Shown here one piece after another: positions 48,843 through 59,150 of a stretch of DNA of 64,000 bases; within the stretch, counting starts at the first letter, position 1, and every line of letters begins with the position of its first letter. The position numbers and the translations under genes are program-made. The stretch is from Mycobacteriaceae bacterium (lineage in GTDB: Bacteria > Actinomycetota > Actinomycetes > Mycobacteriales > Mycobacteriaceae). The notes under the pieces were generated by a model. It was not told where the DNA came from. It worked only from the letters and a program-made list of their open reading frames with translations, and made no database searches. The stretch covers positions 40,557 to 104,556 of the forward strand of contig JAQYQB010000017.1 of NCBI GenBank assembly GCA_028726465.1. Direction: 5' to 3'.

Positions 48843-49682
48843 GTGTCCAACAGGGTTAACGCCCGCTTTGCCGTCACCCGCGTGCGCCTTGACGACGACG
48901 GCCAGCTCACCCAGGTCGACACCCGGGCCGATACCGTCGCGGGCGAGGAACCGCTGGAGATCCGCGTGGACGGCCAGACGATTACGACCACCATGCGCAC
49001 CCCGGGCCACGACGTGGAGCTGGCCCACGGCTTCCTCCACTCGGAGGGACACATCCGGGCCGCCGCCGACGTGACGACCGCGCGCTACTGCGCCGGATCG
49101 ACTGTCAACGGGGAGAACACCTACAACCTGCTGGACGTGGAACTGGCCCGTCAGAACGTCATCGAGCTTTCGGATCTGCGCCTGGGGCTGACGACCTCCG
49201 CGTGCGGGGTCTGCGGTACTTCCTCCATCGAGCAGCTCCAGCACAAGCTGCCCTACCCCATCCCCCACTGGGACGTGGACCCGCAGCTCATCGCAACCAT
49301 CCCGGACCGCCTGCGCGAGTACCAAAAACAGTTCAAAAAGACCGGCGGCATCCACGCCGCGGCCGCCTTCACCATGGACAGCGAGCCGGTCGTCGTGCGC
49401 GAGGACATCGGCCGCCACAACGCCGCCGACAAGGTCATCGGACACCTGCTGCTGGAAGGGCGTCTACCCGCCCACGACTTGGTGCTAGTGGTTAGCTCCC
49501 GCGCCTCTTTCGAGCTGGTGCAAAAGGCCGCCATGGCCGGCTTCCCCGCGCTGATTGCGGTCTCCGCCGCCTCCTCCCTTGCCGTCGAGACCGCCCGCGA
49601 GGCCGGCATGGCACTGGTCGGCTTCGCCCGCGGCAACCGCTTTAACCTGTACTCCGGCCAGCTGGACCGCTCGCGGGGTTAA
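48843..49682 (+). CDS. fdhD: Formate dehydrogenase sulfurtransferase FdhD
   Basis: 279 residues from GTG 48843 with AGGAGG before it. Carries sulfur from a desulfurase to the molybdenum cofactor of formate dehydrogenase; the catalytic cysteines are in TSACGVCGTSS. Conserved EDIGRHNAADKVIG is present. No formate dehydrogenase gene is in the window, although in related species fdhF is found in this position. Confidence 0.95.
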   Translation: MSNRVNARFAVTRVRLDDDGQLTQVDTRADTVAGEEPLEIRVDGQTITTTMRTPGHDVELAHGFLHSEGHIRAAADVTTARYCAGSTVNGENTYNLLDVELARQNVIELSDLRLGLTTSACGVCGTSSIEQLQHKLPYPIPHWDVDPQLIATIPDRLREYQKQFKKTGGIHAAAAFTMDSEPVVVREDIGRHNAADKVIGHLLLEGRLPAHDLVLVVSSRASFELVQKAAMAGFPALIAVSAASSLAVETAREAGMALVGFARGNRFNLYSGQLDRSRG

Positions 49683-49713
49683 ACGCCCCGCACACGCACC
49701 ACCAGATCACCAA

Positions 49714-49743
49714 AGGCCCGCCGGGCACATACCCAGCGGGCCT
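49714..49743 (+). terminator. Stem-loop after fdhD
   Basis: Arms AGGCCCGC (49714-49721) and GCGGGCCT (49736-49743), poor T tract. It lies between fdhD and the convergent channel gene. Confidence 0.5.
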
Positions 49744-49824
49744 CGTCCTCAGCAGGTGAGAACTCCCCGAAATTGGGAGATTCGCGGAGCCAAAAGGCCC
49801 GAGAGTCCTTGTCCCTGGCAGGGA

Positions 49825-50610
49825 TTAGTCGCGGTATTCCTCGGGGCCGTTGTTCAGCCAGGCGTAGACGCCGCCGATGAGGAAGCCGCCGCCGACCAGG
49901 TTGCCCAGCCAGACCAGGGTCCAGTTGAGCGCGACGTTGCCGATGGTCAGCGCAGCCGGGAGCGGATCCGAGCCGAAGGCGGTGAGCAGGAAGAGGCAGA
50001 AGTTAGCAATAACGTGCTCGAGGCCCAGGCCCACGAAGCAGGCGATGATGGGCACGATCATAAAGAACTTGGAGACGACCTCCTTGGCGAAGATGCCGCC
50101 CACGATGGCCATGTTGACCACGAAGTTGGCCAGGATGGCCTCGACGAACATGCCCTGCGGGGACTTGGTCAGCTTGCCCTCGGACAGGGTGACGATGAGG
50201 TGGCTGGGGTCCATCCCGGAGAATTTCGCCGACATGCCCATGGCCGCGGCGAAAAGAATCACGCCCAACAGGTTGAAGAAGGTCGTGACGATGAGCAGCC
50301 AGAGACCCTTGCCCCACGAGACCTGCTTGTTGACCGCGCCGTAGACCATGTACATCATGTTGCCGGTGGCCAGGTCAGCGCCGAGCACCACGATGGCGAA
50401 CAGGCCCAGGCCGAAGATCATGGCGAAGACCGGGGTGCCCAGGCCGGGCGCGAGCTGCTCCACAGCGTTGCCCACGACGCCCGCGAAGGCGGTGCCCACG
50501 GTCAGGTAGACGCCCGCCAGGGTGGAGCGGCCCGCGAACCTGCTGAAGGACTTGTCCAGCAGGGTCACTTTCTTATTGACGGCCGCGGCGGCCGAATCAT
50601 TCAACGACAT
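49825..50610 (-). CDS. Formate/nitrite transporter family channel
   Basis: 261 residues, six membrane segments, with FNT motifs VLGADLATGNMMYM, LANFVVNMAIVGG and GLEHVIANFCLF. Pentameric channel for formate or nitrite at the membrane. The nearby fdhD favours formate. Confidence 0.92.
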   Translation of the reverse strand: MSLNDSAAAAVNKKVTLLDKSFSRFAGRSTLAGVYLTVGTAFAGVVGNAVEQLAPGLGTPVFAMIFGLGLFAIVVLGADLATGNMMYMVYGAVNKQVSWGKGLWLLIVTTFFNLLGVILFAAAMGMSAKFSGMDPSHLIVTLSEGKLTKSPQGMFVEAILANFVVNMAIVGGIFAKEVVSKFFMIVPIIACFVGLGLEHVIANFCLFLLTAFGSDPLPAALTIGNVALNWTLVWLGNLVGGGFLIGGVYAWLNNGPEEYRD

Positions 50611-50771
50611 TGATTTCCTTTACTGCGGTTACGCGGAAGGGGCCACGCGGGCCTAGTACGCATAAAATTTTAAGACTATTTCCAGCACTTGCATAATCAG
50701 GGCGCAAAGATTTTCCAGACACCCCAACCGTGTCTTTTGCAACTCCAGTCACTCCAGGCACTATGGTTGTG

Positions 50772-50777
50772 TATATT
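50772..50777 (+). promoter_or_regulatory. Candidate -10 of the sortase gene
   Basis: TATATT at 50772-50777, about 70 bases before ATG 50846. Confidence 0.35.
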
Positions 50778-50845
50778 CGTTCCGCTGGCCCGGCCGGCGG
50801 ACTCCTTCCCCTCTCCCCGCCCTATCCCTTTTCGGAGCCACCTCG

Positions 50846-51823
50846 ATGCCGAGCCACCCACACACCAGTGCCTGGGCCGCCTTGCAGGCCCGGGGCGATG
50901 CCGCCCGCCCGGATTCCCGCTCCGCTACCCGCCCCCGGCCGGAGGCCGACGGCCCCCGCCGGAGCACGGATACCACCCCGCGACAACACCCTTTGGCCTT
51001 CCCGCAACAGGAGGCGCCCGCGGCTACGCCGGCGAGCACCCAGGTAGACACCGCCGAAAGCACTGCCGGTCCCAGACTGCTCCGCGCGTGGTCCAACAAC
51101 GGCGCGGTCCGCGTCGCCGTCGGCGTGGTAGCTACGGTCGCGCTTATCTTCTCCATCCAGCGCACCGTCGAGACCCCGGAGGAAATCACCCAGGCCCCGC
51201 AGCTGTCGGCCCACGCGGGCGAGGCCCCGGCTATCGCCCCGTCGCCGGCGCAGGAGATGTACGTACCGGCGGTCGGCATTCACGCCAATTTCGACGCGGA
51301 GCCCTGCCGGGCTAAAGACGGCGCCATCGATCCGGAGAACATGGACACCGCGTGCACGTATACCGCAGATGACCGCCCCTATTCCCTACCCGGCACCACC
51401 GCCGAGGACCTCGTGGTGGTCGCCGGCCACACCGGCGCGGGCGTGCCCGGGGTCTTCGACAACCTCTACGACGGCGGCAGCGACGAGCACCGCATCAATG
51501 TGGGCGACAAGCTCTACCTGCGCACGGCGGCCTCCGGCGACGACTGGCTGGTCTATACAGCCACCGACCTCCACGACCCCGACAAGGGCGGGCTGGCTGA
51601 CGATGCCTCCGTCTGGGGCGACGGCCCCCAGCCCGGGCGCCTTTTGACCATCAGCTGCATCCAGCCCGCCAACCTGTGGCAGCCGGCCGTCCGCAACGCG
51701 GTCGTGGGCTGGCAGCTGGAATCCGTGGTCAGCCCCGACGCCGGCAGTGATGCGCCGGACCAGGTCTCCCCGGACGAGGTTCAACCCGTGCCCTACCCGG
51801 GCAAGGAGCCGGCCACGCTCTAG
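50846..51823 (+). CDS. Class E/F-type sortase
   Basis: 325 residues. Long Pro-rich cytoplasmic N-terminus (1-85), one membrane segment (about 88-105), then the sortase barrel with His195 (VVAGHTG), Cys271 (LLTISCIQP) and a possible Arg283. Single membrane anchor at the N-terminus is the usual sortase topology. Class E enzymes prefer LAxTG signals; a protein ending in an AAETG signal is encoded 370 bases downstream. Confidence 0.9.
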   Translation: MPSHPHTSAWAALQARGDAARPDSRSATRPRPEADGPRRSTDTTPRQHPLAFPQQEAPAATPASTQVDTAESTAGPRLLRAWSNNGAVRVAVGVVATVALIFSIQRTVETPEEITQAPQLSAHAGEAPAIAPSPAQEMYVPAVGIHANFDAEPCRAKDGAIDPENMDTACTYTADDRPYSLPGTTAEDLVVVAGHTGAGVPGVFDNLYDGGSDEHRINVGDKLYLRTAASGDDWLVYTATDLHDPDKGGLADDASVWGDGPQPGRLLTISCIQPANLWQPAVRNAVVGWQLESVVSPDAGSDAPDQVSPDEVQPVPYPGKEPATL

Positions 51824-52193
51824 ACCGGATCCCCACCGGAGACCCGCCAGCGACACTACCCCAGCGCAGTTGTCTATACCCCCGAAACCTACCCCCAGCG
51901 AAGATCGCGAGCCCTAAATAATACCTTTTCGCCGAAAAGATAGCACTTCGCCACGCCGAAAACTGTTCGAGCCTCCACCAAGCTGGAACTTCATCTAGCA
52001 CCCGTTAAGGCACCCGCCGCGCTGTCTACGCTTTTAGGGCCAAAATTAGTGAGCCACTCTCAAAGTTACTGATGAGAAAATTGTTACTTGTTGTGACAAA
52101 AGGTGCGCTTGGGGCTAATCTCAATTTCGATGGCGCCATGGTCCCCTATTCGAACTTGGCGCCTAGTCCCATCACCCTCAAGGAGAACCTCTC
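51824..52193. other. 370-base gap with promoter of the anchored protein
   Basis: No ORF supported. The AT-rich part at 51890-52100 carries the promoter below. Inverted pieces such as CTTTTCGCCGAAAAG near 51925-51940 are present without a T run. Confidence 0.5.
52093..52121 (+). promoter_or_regulatory. Promoter of the anchored surface protein
   Basis: GTGACA (52093-52098), 17 bases, TAATCT (52116-52121). Confidence 0.55.
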
Positions 52194-53051
52194 ATACAGA
52201 AGCTCACCCGCACCCTGACCGCCGGCGTTATGGCCGCAGCTCTTACCCTGGGCGGCACCGTCGTGGCTCAGGCCCAGGAAAACCCGATGACGCTCACCGT
52301 CGACGGCACGGAGTACTACAAGAACGCCGACGGCAAGTACACCTCCGGTTTCGGCGAGGATGCCACCGAACTGACCGGCGCGGAGCTCGACAACGCCCTG
52401 AATGCGTGGCGCGAAGAAAACGGCTTCACCTCTGAAGGCGAAGCAGGTGACACCGGCGAGGAAGGCACCCCCGAGGGAAACGAGGGCATCCCGGCCCCGG
52501 CCACCATTGAGGAAGAGGGCACCACCTGGTACCAATCCACCCAGGACAAGGGCGTCTACGTCGACGATCCGGCCAAGGTCAACGAGCCGATCACCGACGA
52601 GATGCGCGCTGCTTCCGATGCCATGCTGGCCGAGTACAACAAGCAGCAGGCGGAGGAAGAAAAGGACTACTCCAAGCTGGCTTGGCTGGCCCTGCCGGCA
52701 GCCCTCATCATCGGCGGCGTGACCTGGTACCTGATGCAGGACGGCAAGACCTACACCCAGGACAAGGCCCGCGTGAACGAGCAGCCGACCGCAGAAGAAA
52801 AGGCTGCCTCCGAGGAGCTCCTGGCCGCTAACAAGGACGAGGTCATCGCCCAGGGCGGCAAGCTGGACGAGGCCGCCTACGCCGGCGCCGGCGCCCAGGG
52901 TGTCGGCACCGCCCAGGACACCGCCACCGCCCCGCGCGGTATGGCCGCTGAGACCGGCTCCAACACCGTGGCACGCGGCCTCATCGCCCTGGCCGTCGTC
53001 GCCATGGCGGGCGCCGCCGCCTTCGTGGCCCGCCGCAAGTTCTTCGCCTAA
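52194..53051 (+). CDS. Secreted surface protein with sortase-like tail, apparent ATA start
   Basis: 285 residues if read from ATA 52194: MQKLTRTLTAGVMAAALTLG is a classical signal peptide, and AAGGAG lies eight bases before the ATA. The first ATG (52230) would remove the basic N-region. Mature part is acidic with two similar halves (a YYxNADGKYTSGFGEDA region and YVDDPAKVN/KARVNEQPT repeats) around a hydrophobic segment (LAWLALPAALIIGGVTWYLM). The C-terminus has MAAETGSN, a hydrophobic stretch and ARRK, like a class E sorting signal (LAxTG). Probably a substrate of the sortase upstream. Confidence 0.82.
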   Translation: MQKLTRTLTAGVMAAALTLGGTVVAQAQENPMTLTVDGTEYYKNADGKYTSGFGEDATELTGAELDNALNAWREENGFTSEGEAGDTGEEGTPEGNEGIPAPATIEEEGTTWYQSTQDKGVYVDDPAKVNEPITDEMRAASDAMLAEYNKQQAEEEKDYSKLAWLALPAALIIGGVTWYLMQDGKTYTQDKARVNEQPTAEEKAASEELLAANKDEVIAQGGKLDEAAYAGAGAQGVGTAQDTATAPRGMAAETGSNTVARGLIALAVVAMAGAAAFVARRKFFA

Positions 53052-53072
53052 TAGCGCGAAGCCGAAAACACT

Positions 53073-53115
53073 AAAGCTCCCGTAACCACCAACGTGGCTA
53101 CGGGAGCTTTTCTCT
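53073..53115 (+). terminator. Terminator of the surface protein gene
   Basis: 12-bp arms 53073-53084 and 53099-53110, followed by TTTTCT. Confidence 0.9.
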
Positions 53116-53294
53116 GCCCAGCCCAGCGCTCGTAAGCAGCCACTAGCGCCCGGCGGGCGGCTATGAAGCTCTCTACCTACGGACATCATACCGCGTATAC
53201 ACCGTCGAGCGCACAGGTTACGACGAAATGCCGCAGTGGGATGAGGGCCTCAACTAAAGAACGAGACAGAGACGACAAAGAAGAAGACATAGAA

Positions 53295-53336
53295 GAACCC
53301 CGGCCGGTACTTCGTTTGAGTACCGGCCGGGGTTCT
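53295..53336. terminator. Terminator of rplN-rplX-rplE
   Basis: 15-bp perfect arms 53296-53310 and 53320-53334; CTTCT follows on the minus strand. 53116-53294 has no feature I can support. Confidence 0.85.
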
Positions 53337-53388
53337 TGCTTAGCCCGAGTTCCTAGCCTTGGTTCGGCTGAGAACTCGGCTAGCTACC

Positions 53389-53940
53389 TTACTTGAACGG
53401 GAAGCCCAGCTCGCGCAGGAGCTTGCGGCCCTCGTCATCGTTGGTAGCGGTGGTGACGACGGTGATGTCCATACCACGTGGGCGATCGATCTTGTCGATG
53501 TCGATCTCGTAGAACATGGACTGCTCGGACAGGCCGAAGGTGTAGTTGCCGTGGCCGTCGAACTGCTGATCAGACAGACCGCGGAAGTCGCGAATACGCG
53601 GCAGCGCGATGGTCAGCAGGCGGTCCAGGAACTCCCACATGCGGTCGCCACGCAGGGTGACGCGGGCGCCGATCGGCATGCCCTCACGCAGCTTGAAGTT
53701 TGCGATGGACTTGCGTGCGCGGCGCAGCTGCGGCTTCTGGCCGGTAATCAGGGCCAGGTCTTCCAGTGCACCGTTGATCAGCTTGGAGTCACGGGCAGCG
53801 TCGCCGACGCCCATGTTGACGACAACCTTGGTCACGCCCGGAATCTGCATGACGTTGTCGTAGTGGAACTCCTCGTTGAGGGTGTTCTTGATTTCGTCGC
53901 GGTAGCGCGCCTTCAGGCGCGGGGTGTAGTTCTCGCTCAT
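53389..53940 (-). CDS. rplE: 50S ribosomal protein L5
   Basis: 183 residues; central protuberance, complete from [17 protein letters not shown] to [10 protein letters not shown]. Last of rplN-rplX-rplE. Confidence 0.98.
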   Translation of the reverse strand: MSENYTPRLKARYRDEIKNTLNEEFHYDNVMQIPGVTKVVVNMGVGDAARDSKLINGALEDLALITGQKPQLRRARKSIANFKLREGMPIGARVTLRGDRMWEFLDRLLTIALPRIRDFRGLSDQQFDGHGNYTFGLSEQSMFYEIDIDKIDRPRGMDITVVTTATNDDEGRKLLRELGFPFK

Positions 53941-53942
53941 GT

Positions 53943-54257
53943 TTAGATGTCCTTCCCGTTGCTACGCGCGATACGGACCTTCTTGCCGTTTTCGTCGAAA
54001 CGGTAGCCCACGCGGGTCGGCTTGCCCTCGGAGTCCAGGATCGCAACGTTGGACACGTGGATCGGAGCCTCCTGGGTCACGATTCCGCCGGACTCAGCAC
54101 CGCGCTCGGTAGCGGAGTTGGCGACGTGCTTCTTGATGCGGTTGACGCCCTCGACGAGGACCTTCTCGCGCTTCGGGTATGCCTCGATGACCTTGCCCTG
54201 GGCACCCTTATCCGGGCCCGAGATGACAACGACCATATCTCCCTTATGAATCTTCAT
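53943..54257 (-). CDS. rplX: 50S ribosomal protein L24
   Basis: 104 residues; KOW motif [19 protein letters not shown]. Assembly initiator protein. Confidence 0.98.
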   Translation of the reverse strand: MKIHKGDMVVVISGPDKGAQGKVIEAYPKREKVLVEGVNRIKKHVANSATERGAESGGIVTQEAPIHVSNVAILDSEGKPTRVGYRFDENGKKVRIARSNGKDI

Positions 54258-54261
54258 AAGA

Positions 54262-54630
54262 CTAGATCACCTCCGGGGCGAGAGAAACGATGCGCATGAA
54301 GCGCTTGTCACGCAGCTCACGAGCGACCGGCCCGAAGATACGGGTACCGCGGGGCTCGCTCTCACCCTTCAGGATGACAGCAGCGTTCTCATCAAAGCGG
54401 ATGTAGGAGCCGTCCGGACGACGGGTTTCCTTCTTGGCACGGACGATGACGGCCTTGACGACGTCACCTTCTTTAACGTTTCCGCCTGGTACGGCTTCCT
54501 TGACAGTAGCGACGACAACGTCACCGATGCCAGCGAAGCGACGTACGGAGCCGCCGAGAGGACGGATGACGAGCAGCTCTCGTGCACCCGAGTTATCGGC
54601 GACGCGCAGGCGCGATTCTTGCTGAATCAC
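54262..54630 (-). CDS. rplN: 50S ribosomal protein L14
   Basis: 122 residues, exact family length, from GTG 54630 ([16 protein letters not shown]). An ATG further upstream would add an extension unknown in the family. Confidence 0.97.
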   Translation of the reverse strand: MIQQESRLRVADNSGARELLVIRPLGGSVRRFAGIGDVVVATVKEAVPGGNVKEGDVVKAVIVRAKKETRRPDGSYIRFDENAAVILKGESEPRGTRIFGPVARELRDKRFMRIVSLAPEVI

Positions 54631-54895
54631 TATGGGTCTCCTGACCTGGATTAACGTGCGACAAGATTTCCGTCCTTGCCACACCTGGTCTACTTACATG
54701 ATTGGAGCTAAAGCCTTACAACGAACATGTCGAGGGGTCTCGGGCTGCGGTTCGGAACGCACCGCGCGCCGACCAAGCTTTTAGCAACCCTAATATTCAA
54801 CCACATGCCGGCCCCTTAACTCAAATCCCTGATCTTTTCATTCTCCAACACGCCGCCGGGGCGTTTGCGCTGGTGCGGCGGCTGGCCTATGCAAA
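54631..54895 (-). promoter_or_regulatory. Promoter and leader region of rplN
   Basis: About 265 bases without a gene between rpsQ's terminator and rplN. A TATTAG element in the minus strand near 54790-54800 resembles that before rplM. Confirms that rplN starts a new transcript. Confidence 0.4.
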
Positions 54896-54930
54896 AAGCC
54901 CGCAGCCAACCAGATGGTTGCTGCGGGCTT
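54893..54930 (-). terminator. Terminator of the S10 operon after rpsQ
   Basis: Arms AAGCCCGCAGC (54896-54906) and GCTGCGGGCTT (54920-54930) with inner AACCA/TGGTT; minus strand TTTTTGC. Confidence 0.92.
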
Positions 54931-54959
54931 AAATCGCTTAATCGCGAAAGGGCTAGGTT

Positions 54960-55268
54960 TTACTTAGCCTTCTCGACGATCTCGACGAGACGGAAGTGCT
55001 TGTCCTTGGACAGCGGGCGGGTCTCGGCGATGCGGACGCGGTCGCCGACGCCGGCGATCTCGTCTTCGTCGTGCGCCTTCACCTTGGAGTTGGAGCGCAT
55101 GATCTTGCCGTACAGGGCGTGCTGCTTACGGTCTTCGAGCTCGACGACAATAGTCTTCTGCATCTTGTCAGAAACCACGTAGCCGGTGCGGACCTTGCGG
55201 GCGCCCTTTTCCTTCTCCTTCTTCGGAGTCGGTTGCTTCTTGGATTCAGTCACGTTTGCCTCACTCAT
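54960..55268 (-). CDS. rpsQ: 30S ribosomal protein S17
   Basis: 102 residues; Lys-rich N-terminal part then [21 protein letters not shown]. Last gene of the S10 operon. Confidence 0.98.
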   Translation of the reverse strand: MSEANVTESKKQPTPKKEKEKGARKVRTGYVVSDKMQKTIVVELEDRKQHALYGKIMRSNSKVKAHDEDEIAGVGDRVRIAETRPLSKDKHFRLVEIVEKAK

Positions 55269-55270
55269 GA

Positions 55271-55501
55271 TTAAGCCTCAGCTCCCGGAGCAACGGACAG
55301 GCCCAACTCGCGCTCACGCAGAACGGTGTAAATGCGGGCGATGTCGCGCTTTACAACGCTGACGCGGCGGTTGTTGGTCAGCTGGCCAGTTGCCTTCTGG
55401 AAACGGAGGTTGAACAGCTCTTCCTTCGCATCCTTCAGGCGGTTTTCCAGCTCGGAATTGTCGAGCTCGCGGAACTCGTGGGCGGGGGTACCGGTAGCCA
55501 T
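55271..55501 (-). CDS. rpmC: 50S ribosomal protein L29
   Basis: 76 residues from ATG 55501, which overlaps the rplP stop by one base (TAATG). [17 protein letters not shown] motif. Longer in-frame reading rejected because it lies in rplP. Confidence 0.97.
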   Translation of the reverse strand: MATGTPAHEFRELDNSELENRLKDAKEELFNLRFQKATGQLTNNRRVSVVKRDIARIYTVLRERELGLSVAPGAEA

Positions 55502-55917
55502 TAGAACTGGTCCTCCTTCTTGATGATGCGGACCTTGCACGGAAGCTTCTGGCCGGCACGGCGCAGAGCCTCGATAGCGGTGGCCTCGTTCGGGTAGCTC
55601 ATCTCGAAAAGAACGCGGCCCGGCTTAACGTTAGCCACCCACTTCTCGACCGGGCCCTTACCGGAACCCATACGAACGCCGAGCGGCTTCTGGGTCAACG
55701 GACGGTCCGGGAAGATGTTGATCCACACCTTGCCACCGCGCTTGACGTGGCGGTTGATGGCAATACGTGCGGCCTCAATCTGACGGTTGGTGATATAAGC
55801 CGGCTCCAGAGCCTGGATGGCGAAATCACCGAAGTTGATGCGGTTACCGCCCTTGGAGACACCGCGCCGACCCGGGCGGTGCTGACGACGGTACTTGACG
55901 CGCTTAGGAATCAGCAT
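55501..55917 (-). CDS. rplP: 50S ribosomal protein L16
   Basis: 138 residues; [19 protein letters not shown], and [19 protein letters not shown] near the peptidyl transferase side. Complete. Confidence 0.98.
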   Translation of the reverse strand: MLIPKRVKYRRQHRPGRRGVSKGGNRINFGDFAIQALEPAYITNRQIEAARIAINRHVKRGGKVWINIFPDRPLTQKPLGVRMGSGKGPVEKWVANVKPGRVLFEMSYPNEATAIEALRRAGQKLPCKVRIIKKEDQF

Positions 55918-55920
55918 GGA

Positions 55921-56667
55921 TTAGCCCTCCTGCTTCTGCTGTGCGCGCTGACGGCGCTGGCCGCCACGGCGGGAACGACCACCACGGTCGCGGCCGCGGC
56001 CCTGCGCCGGAGCGTTCAGTTCGGATTCGCGTACGCCGCCGACAACGTCACCCTTGTAGATCCACACCTTGATGCCGATGCGGCCGAAGGTGGTGTGGGC
56101 CTCTGCGGTGCCGTAGTCGATTTCCGCACGCAGGGTGTGCAGCGGAACGCGGCCTTCGTGGTAGCGCTCGGTGCGGGACATCTCAGCGCCGCCCAGACGA
56201 CCAGAGCAGAGGACCTTGATGCCCTTGACCTGCGGCTGGCGCATAGCGGACTGGATGGCCTTACGCATGGCGCGGCGGAAAGCAACGCGGTTGACCAGCT
56301 GCTCAGCGATGGACTGAGCAACCAGGGTGGCGTTGGCGTCGACCTGCTTGACCTCGAGGATGTTGAGGGCAACCATCTTGCCGGTGAGCTTTTCCAGCCC
56401 GCGGCGGATGCGGTCGGCCTCAGCACCGCGGCGACCGATCACGATGCCCGGGCGGGCGGTGTGAATGTCGACGCGGACGCGGTCACGGGTGCGCTCGATG
56501 ACGACGTCGGCGATGCCGGCGCGCTCGAGGCCCGTGGACAGGTACTCGCGGATCTTGATGTCTTCGGCTACGTACTTTGCGTAGTCGTCCTTATCGGCGT
56601 ACCAGTGGGTCTTCCAGTCGGAAGTGATGCCCAAACGTAGGCCGTGAGGATGGATTTTCTGGCCCAT
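55921..56667 (-). CDS. rpsC: 30S ribosomal protein S3
   Basis: 248 residues; KH motif GVIGRRG-type ([19 protein letters not shown]) and a Gly/Arg/Gln-rich tail. Start overlaps rplV stop by one base. Confidence 0.98.
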   Translation of the reverse strand: MGQKIHPHGLRLGITSDWKTHWYADKDDYAKYVAEDIKIREYLSTGLERAGIADVVIERTRDRVRVDIHTARPGIVIGRRGAEADRIRRGLEKLTGKMVALNILEVKQVDANATLVAQSIAEQLVNRVAFRRAMRKAIQSAMRQPQVKGIKVLCSGRLGGAEMSRTERYHEGRVPLHTLRAEIDYGTAEAHTTFGRIGIKVWIYKGDVVGGVRESELNAPAQGRGRDRGGRSRRGGQRRQRAQQKQEG

Positions 56668-57029
56668 TACTTGGCCCCTTCCTGCTGGCTCTCGACCACC
56701 ACGGTGATGTGGCTGGTGCGCTTACGGATCATGAATGCGCGGCCCTGGGCGCGCGGCTGGAAACGACGCATGGTCGGACCCTCGTTGGCGTAAGCCTCGG
56801 AGATGACCAGGGTCTTCGGGTCGAGCCCGAAGTTGTTCTCAGCGTTAGCAGCGGCCGAGGCAACGACCTTAGCGACCGGCTTAGCAGCGCCCTGCGGGGC
56901 GTACTTCAGGATAGCCAGTGCCTCGGATACGGACTTACCGCGTACCAGGTCGATAACGCGGCGCGCCTTCATCGGGGTTACGCGGACGTAACGGGCCGTA
57001 GCGCTGGCGTTGGTGATGGTGTCACTCAT
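56667..57029 (-). CDS. rplV: 50S ribosomal protein L22
   Basis: 120 residues; tunnel-lining loop [19 protein letters not shown] present. Confidence 0.98.
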   Translation of the reverse strand: MSDTITNASATARYVRVTPMKARRVIDLVRGKSVSEALAILKYAPQGAAKPVAKVVASAAANAENNFGLDPKTLVISEAYANEGPTMRRFQPRAQGRAFMIRKRTSHITVVVESQQEGAK

Positions 57030-57032
57030 CGC

Positions 57033-57311
57033 TTATCGACGTCCCTTCTTGTCATCCTTGACGTGACCCTTAAAGGTCTTGGTGGGGGCGAACTCGCCCA
57101 GTTTGTGGCCGACCATGGAGTCGTCGACAAACACCGGCACATGCTTCCGGCCGTCGTGGACGGCGAAGGTGTGGCCAATGAAGTCCGGCAAAATGGTCGA
57201 ACGGCGGGACCAGGTCTTGATGACCTGCTTGGTGCCTGCCTCGTTCTGAGCATCTACCTTGTTGAGGAGGTGCTCATCGACGAAGGGGCCCTTCTTTAGG
57301 CTGCGTGGCAT
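57033..57311 (-). CDS. rpsS: 30S ribosomal protein S19
   Basis: 92 residues; [16 protein letters not shown] to [15 protein letters not shown]. Confidence 0.98.
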   Translation of the reverse strand: MPRSLKKGPFVDEHLLNKVDAQNEAGTKQVIKTWSRRSTILPDFIGHTFAVHDGRKHVPVFVDDSMVGHKLGEFAPTKTFKGHVKDDKKGRR

Positions 57312-57324
57312 TTTTTACCTCCTC

Positions 57325-58161
57325 TTAGCGCTTCTTGTTCGGGCGACGACGGCGCACGATCATGTTGTTGGAGTAACGGTTCGGGTTGCGGGTACGGCCT
57401 TCCTTCTGGCCCCACGGGGAAACCGGGTGGCGACCACCGGAAGTCTTACCCTCACCACCACCGTGCGGGTGGTCGACCGGGTTCATAACAACACCACGGA
57501 CGGTCGGGCGAACGCCCTTCCAACGCAAACGGCCGGCCTTGCCCCAACGGATGTTCATCTGGTCAGCGTTGCCGACCTCACCGACGGTAGCGCGGCAGCG
57601 GATGTCCACACGGCGGATTTCGGAAGACGGCATACGCAGAACTGCGTACTTGCCTTCCTTACCCAGCAGCTGGATCGAAGCACCAGCGGAGCGGGCCAGC
57701 TTAGCGCCGGCGCCCGGCTTCAGCTCTACAGCGTGGATGATGGTACCGGTCGGGATGTTGCGCAGCGGCAAGTTGTTACCGGTCTTGATATCGGCGTTGG
57801 CGCCAGACTCGACCATGGTGCCCTGCTTCAGGCCCTTCGGTGCGATGATGTAGCGCTTCTCGCCGTCCACGTAGTGGAGCAGAGCGATGTTTGCGGTGCG
57901 GTTCGGGTCGTACTCGATGTGAGCGACCTTTGCCGGGATGCCGTCCTTGTCGTTACGACGGAAGTCGATCAGACGGTAACGGCGCTTGTGGCCACCGCCG
58001 ATGTGGCGAGTGGTGATGCGACCGTAGTTGTTACGGCCGCCGGTCTTGCTCAGGGGACGCAGCAGGGACTTCTCCGGAGTAGAACGAGTGATTTCCTCGA
58101 ACTTAGACACGGAGGATGCGCGGCGACCCGGAGTTGTCGGCTTGTACTTACGAATAGCCAT
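57325..58161 (-). CDS. rplB: 50S ribosomal protein L2
   Basis: 278 residues; [20 protein letters not shown] motif with the conserved His near the peptidyl transferase centre. Confidence 0.98.
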   Translation of the reverse strand: MAIRKYKPTTPGRRASSVSKFEEITRSTPEKSLLRPLSKTGGRNNYGRITTRHIGGGHKRRYRLIDFRRNDKDGIPAKVAHIEYDPNRTANIALLHYVDGEKRYIIAPKGLKQGTMVESGANADIKTGNNLPLRNIPTGTIIHAVELKPGAGAKLARSAGASIQLLGKEGKYAVLRMPSSEIRRVDIRCRATVGEVGNADQMNIRWGKAGRLRWKGVRPTVRGVVMNPVDHPHGGGEGKTSGGRHPVSPWGQKEGRTRNPNRYSNNMIVRRRRPNKKR

Positions 58162-58189
58162 AATTCTTCCTTACTTCTCGACTTTCCTC

Positions 58190-58492
58190 TTAGGCGCCAG
58201 CGCCGAAGATGTCGATGGAGTCGCTGCCCTCACGGAGCGTCACGTAGGCGCGCTTGGTGGACTTGCGTCGGCCGAAACCGGTGCGGGTGCGCTTCAGCTT
58301 GCCCTCGCGGTTAACGGTGTTGACGGAGTCGACCTTCACGCCGAAGATCTGCTCTACGGCATCTTTGATTTGGGTCTTGTTGGAGTCCTTGGCGACGAAG
58401 AACGTGTAGACGTTCTGCTCCATCAGGCCGTAGGACTTTTCAGAGACGACCGGGGCGATGATGATATCGCGCGGGTTAACGGTCTTAGCCAT
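58190..58492 (-). CDS. rplW: 50S ribosomal protein L23
   Basis: 100 residues; docking site for nascent-chain factors at the tunnel exit. Start overlaps rplD by eight bases. Confidence 0.98.
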   Translation of the reverse strand: MAKTVNPRDIIIAPVVSEKSYGLMEQNVYTFFVAKDSNKTQIKDAVEQIFGVKVDSVNTVNREGKLKRTRTGFGRRKSTKRAYVTLREGSDSIDIFGAGA

Positions 58493-59150
58493 TGTTGACC
58501 TCCTTGGCCTCGTCAGCGCCGTTCACGCGGGTGACGAAGGTATGCAGAGCCTCAACGGAGAACACAACGTCGTCCGCGTTCAGGACGTCGTAGGTGTTCA
58601 GCTGGCCAGCGTCCAGGATGTGGACGTTTTCCAGGTTGTTGGCGCTGCGGCGAGCGTTCAGGTCCTCGCGGCCGATGACCAGCAGCACGTTCTTGCGGTC
58701 GGTCAGGCGCTCGAGGAAGGCCTTAGCCGACTTGGTGGACGGCTTCTGGCCCGGAACCAGCTCTTCGATGACGTGGATGCGCTCGTTGCGAGCACGGTCG
58801 GACAGTGCGCCGAAGAGAGCAGCCTTGATCATCTTCTTCGGGGTACGCTGCGCGTAGTTACGCGGCTGCGGACCGTGCACGGTGCCGCCGCCAGTGTAGT
58901 GCGGGGCGCGGATGGAGCCCTGACGAGCTCGGCCGGTGCCCTTCTGGCGGAACGGCTTGCGGCCACCGCCGCGGACATCGCCGCGGGTCTTGGTGGCGTG
59001 GGTGCCCTGACGGGCGCCGGCCAGCTGAGCGGTGACGACCTGGTGCATCAAAGCGATGGATGCCTCGGTGTCAAAGATTTCAGCCGGCAGCTCCACGGAG
59101 CCGTTGGTCTTACCCTCAGCGGTCTGGACGTCTAGCTTAAGGTTGCTCAT
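58485..59150 (-). CDS. rplD: 50S ribosomal protein L4
   Basis: 221 residues; loop [19 protein letters not shown] that lines the exit tunnel. Overlaps rplC by four bases. Confidence 0.98.
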   Translation of the reverse strand: MSNLKLDVQTAEGKTNGSVELPAEIFDTEASIALMHQVVTAQLAGARQGTHATKTRGDVRGGGRKPFRQKGTGRARQGSIRAPHYTGGGTVHGPQPRNYAQRTPKKMIKAALFGALSDRARNERIHVIEELVPGQKPSTKSAKAFLERLTDRKNVLLVIGREDLNARRSANNLENVHILDAGQLNTYDVLNADDVVFSVEALHTFVTRVNGADEAKEVNNG

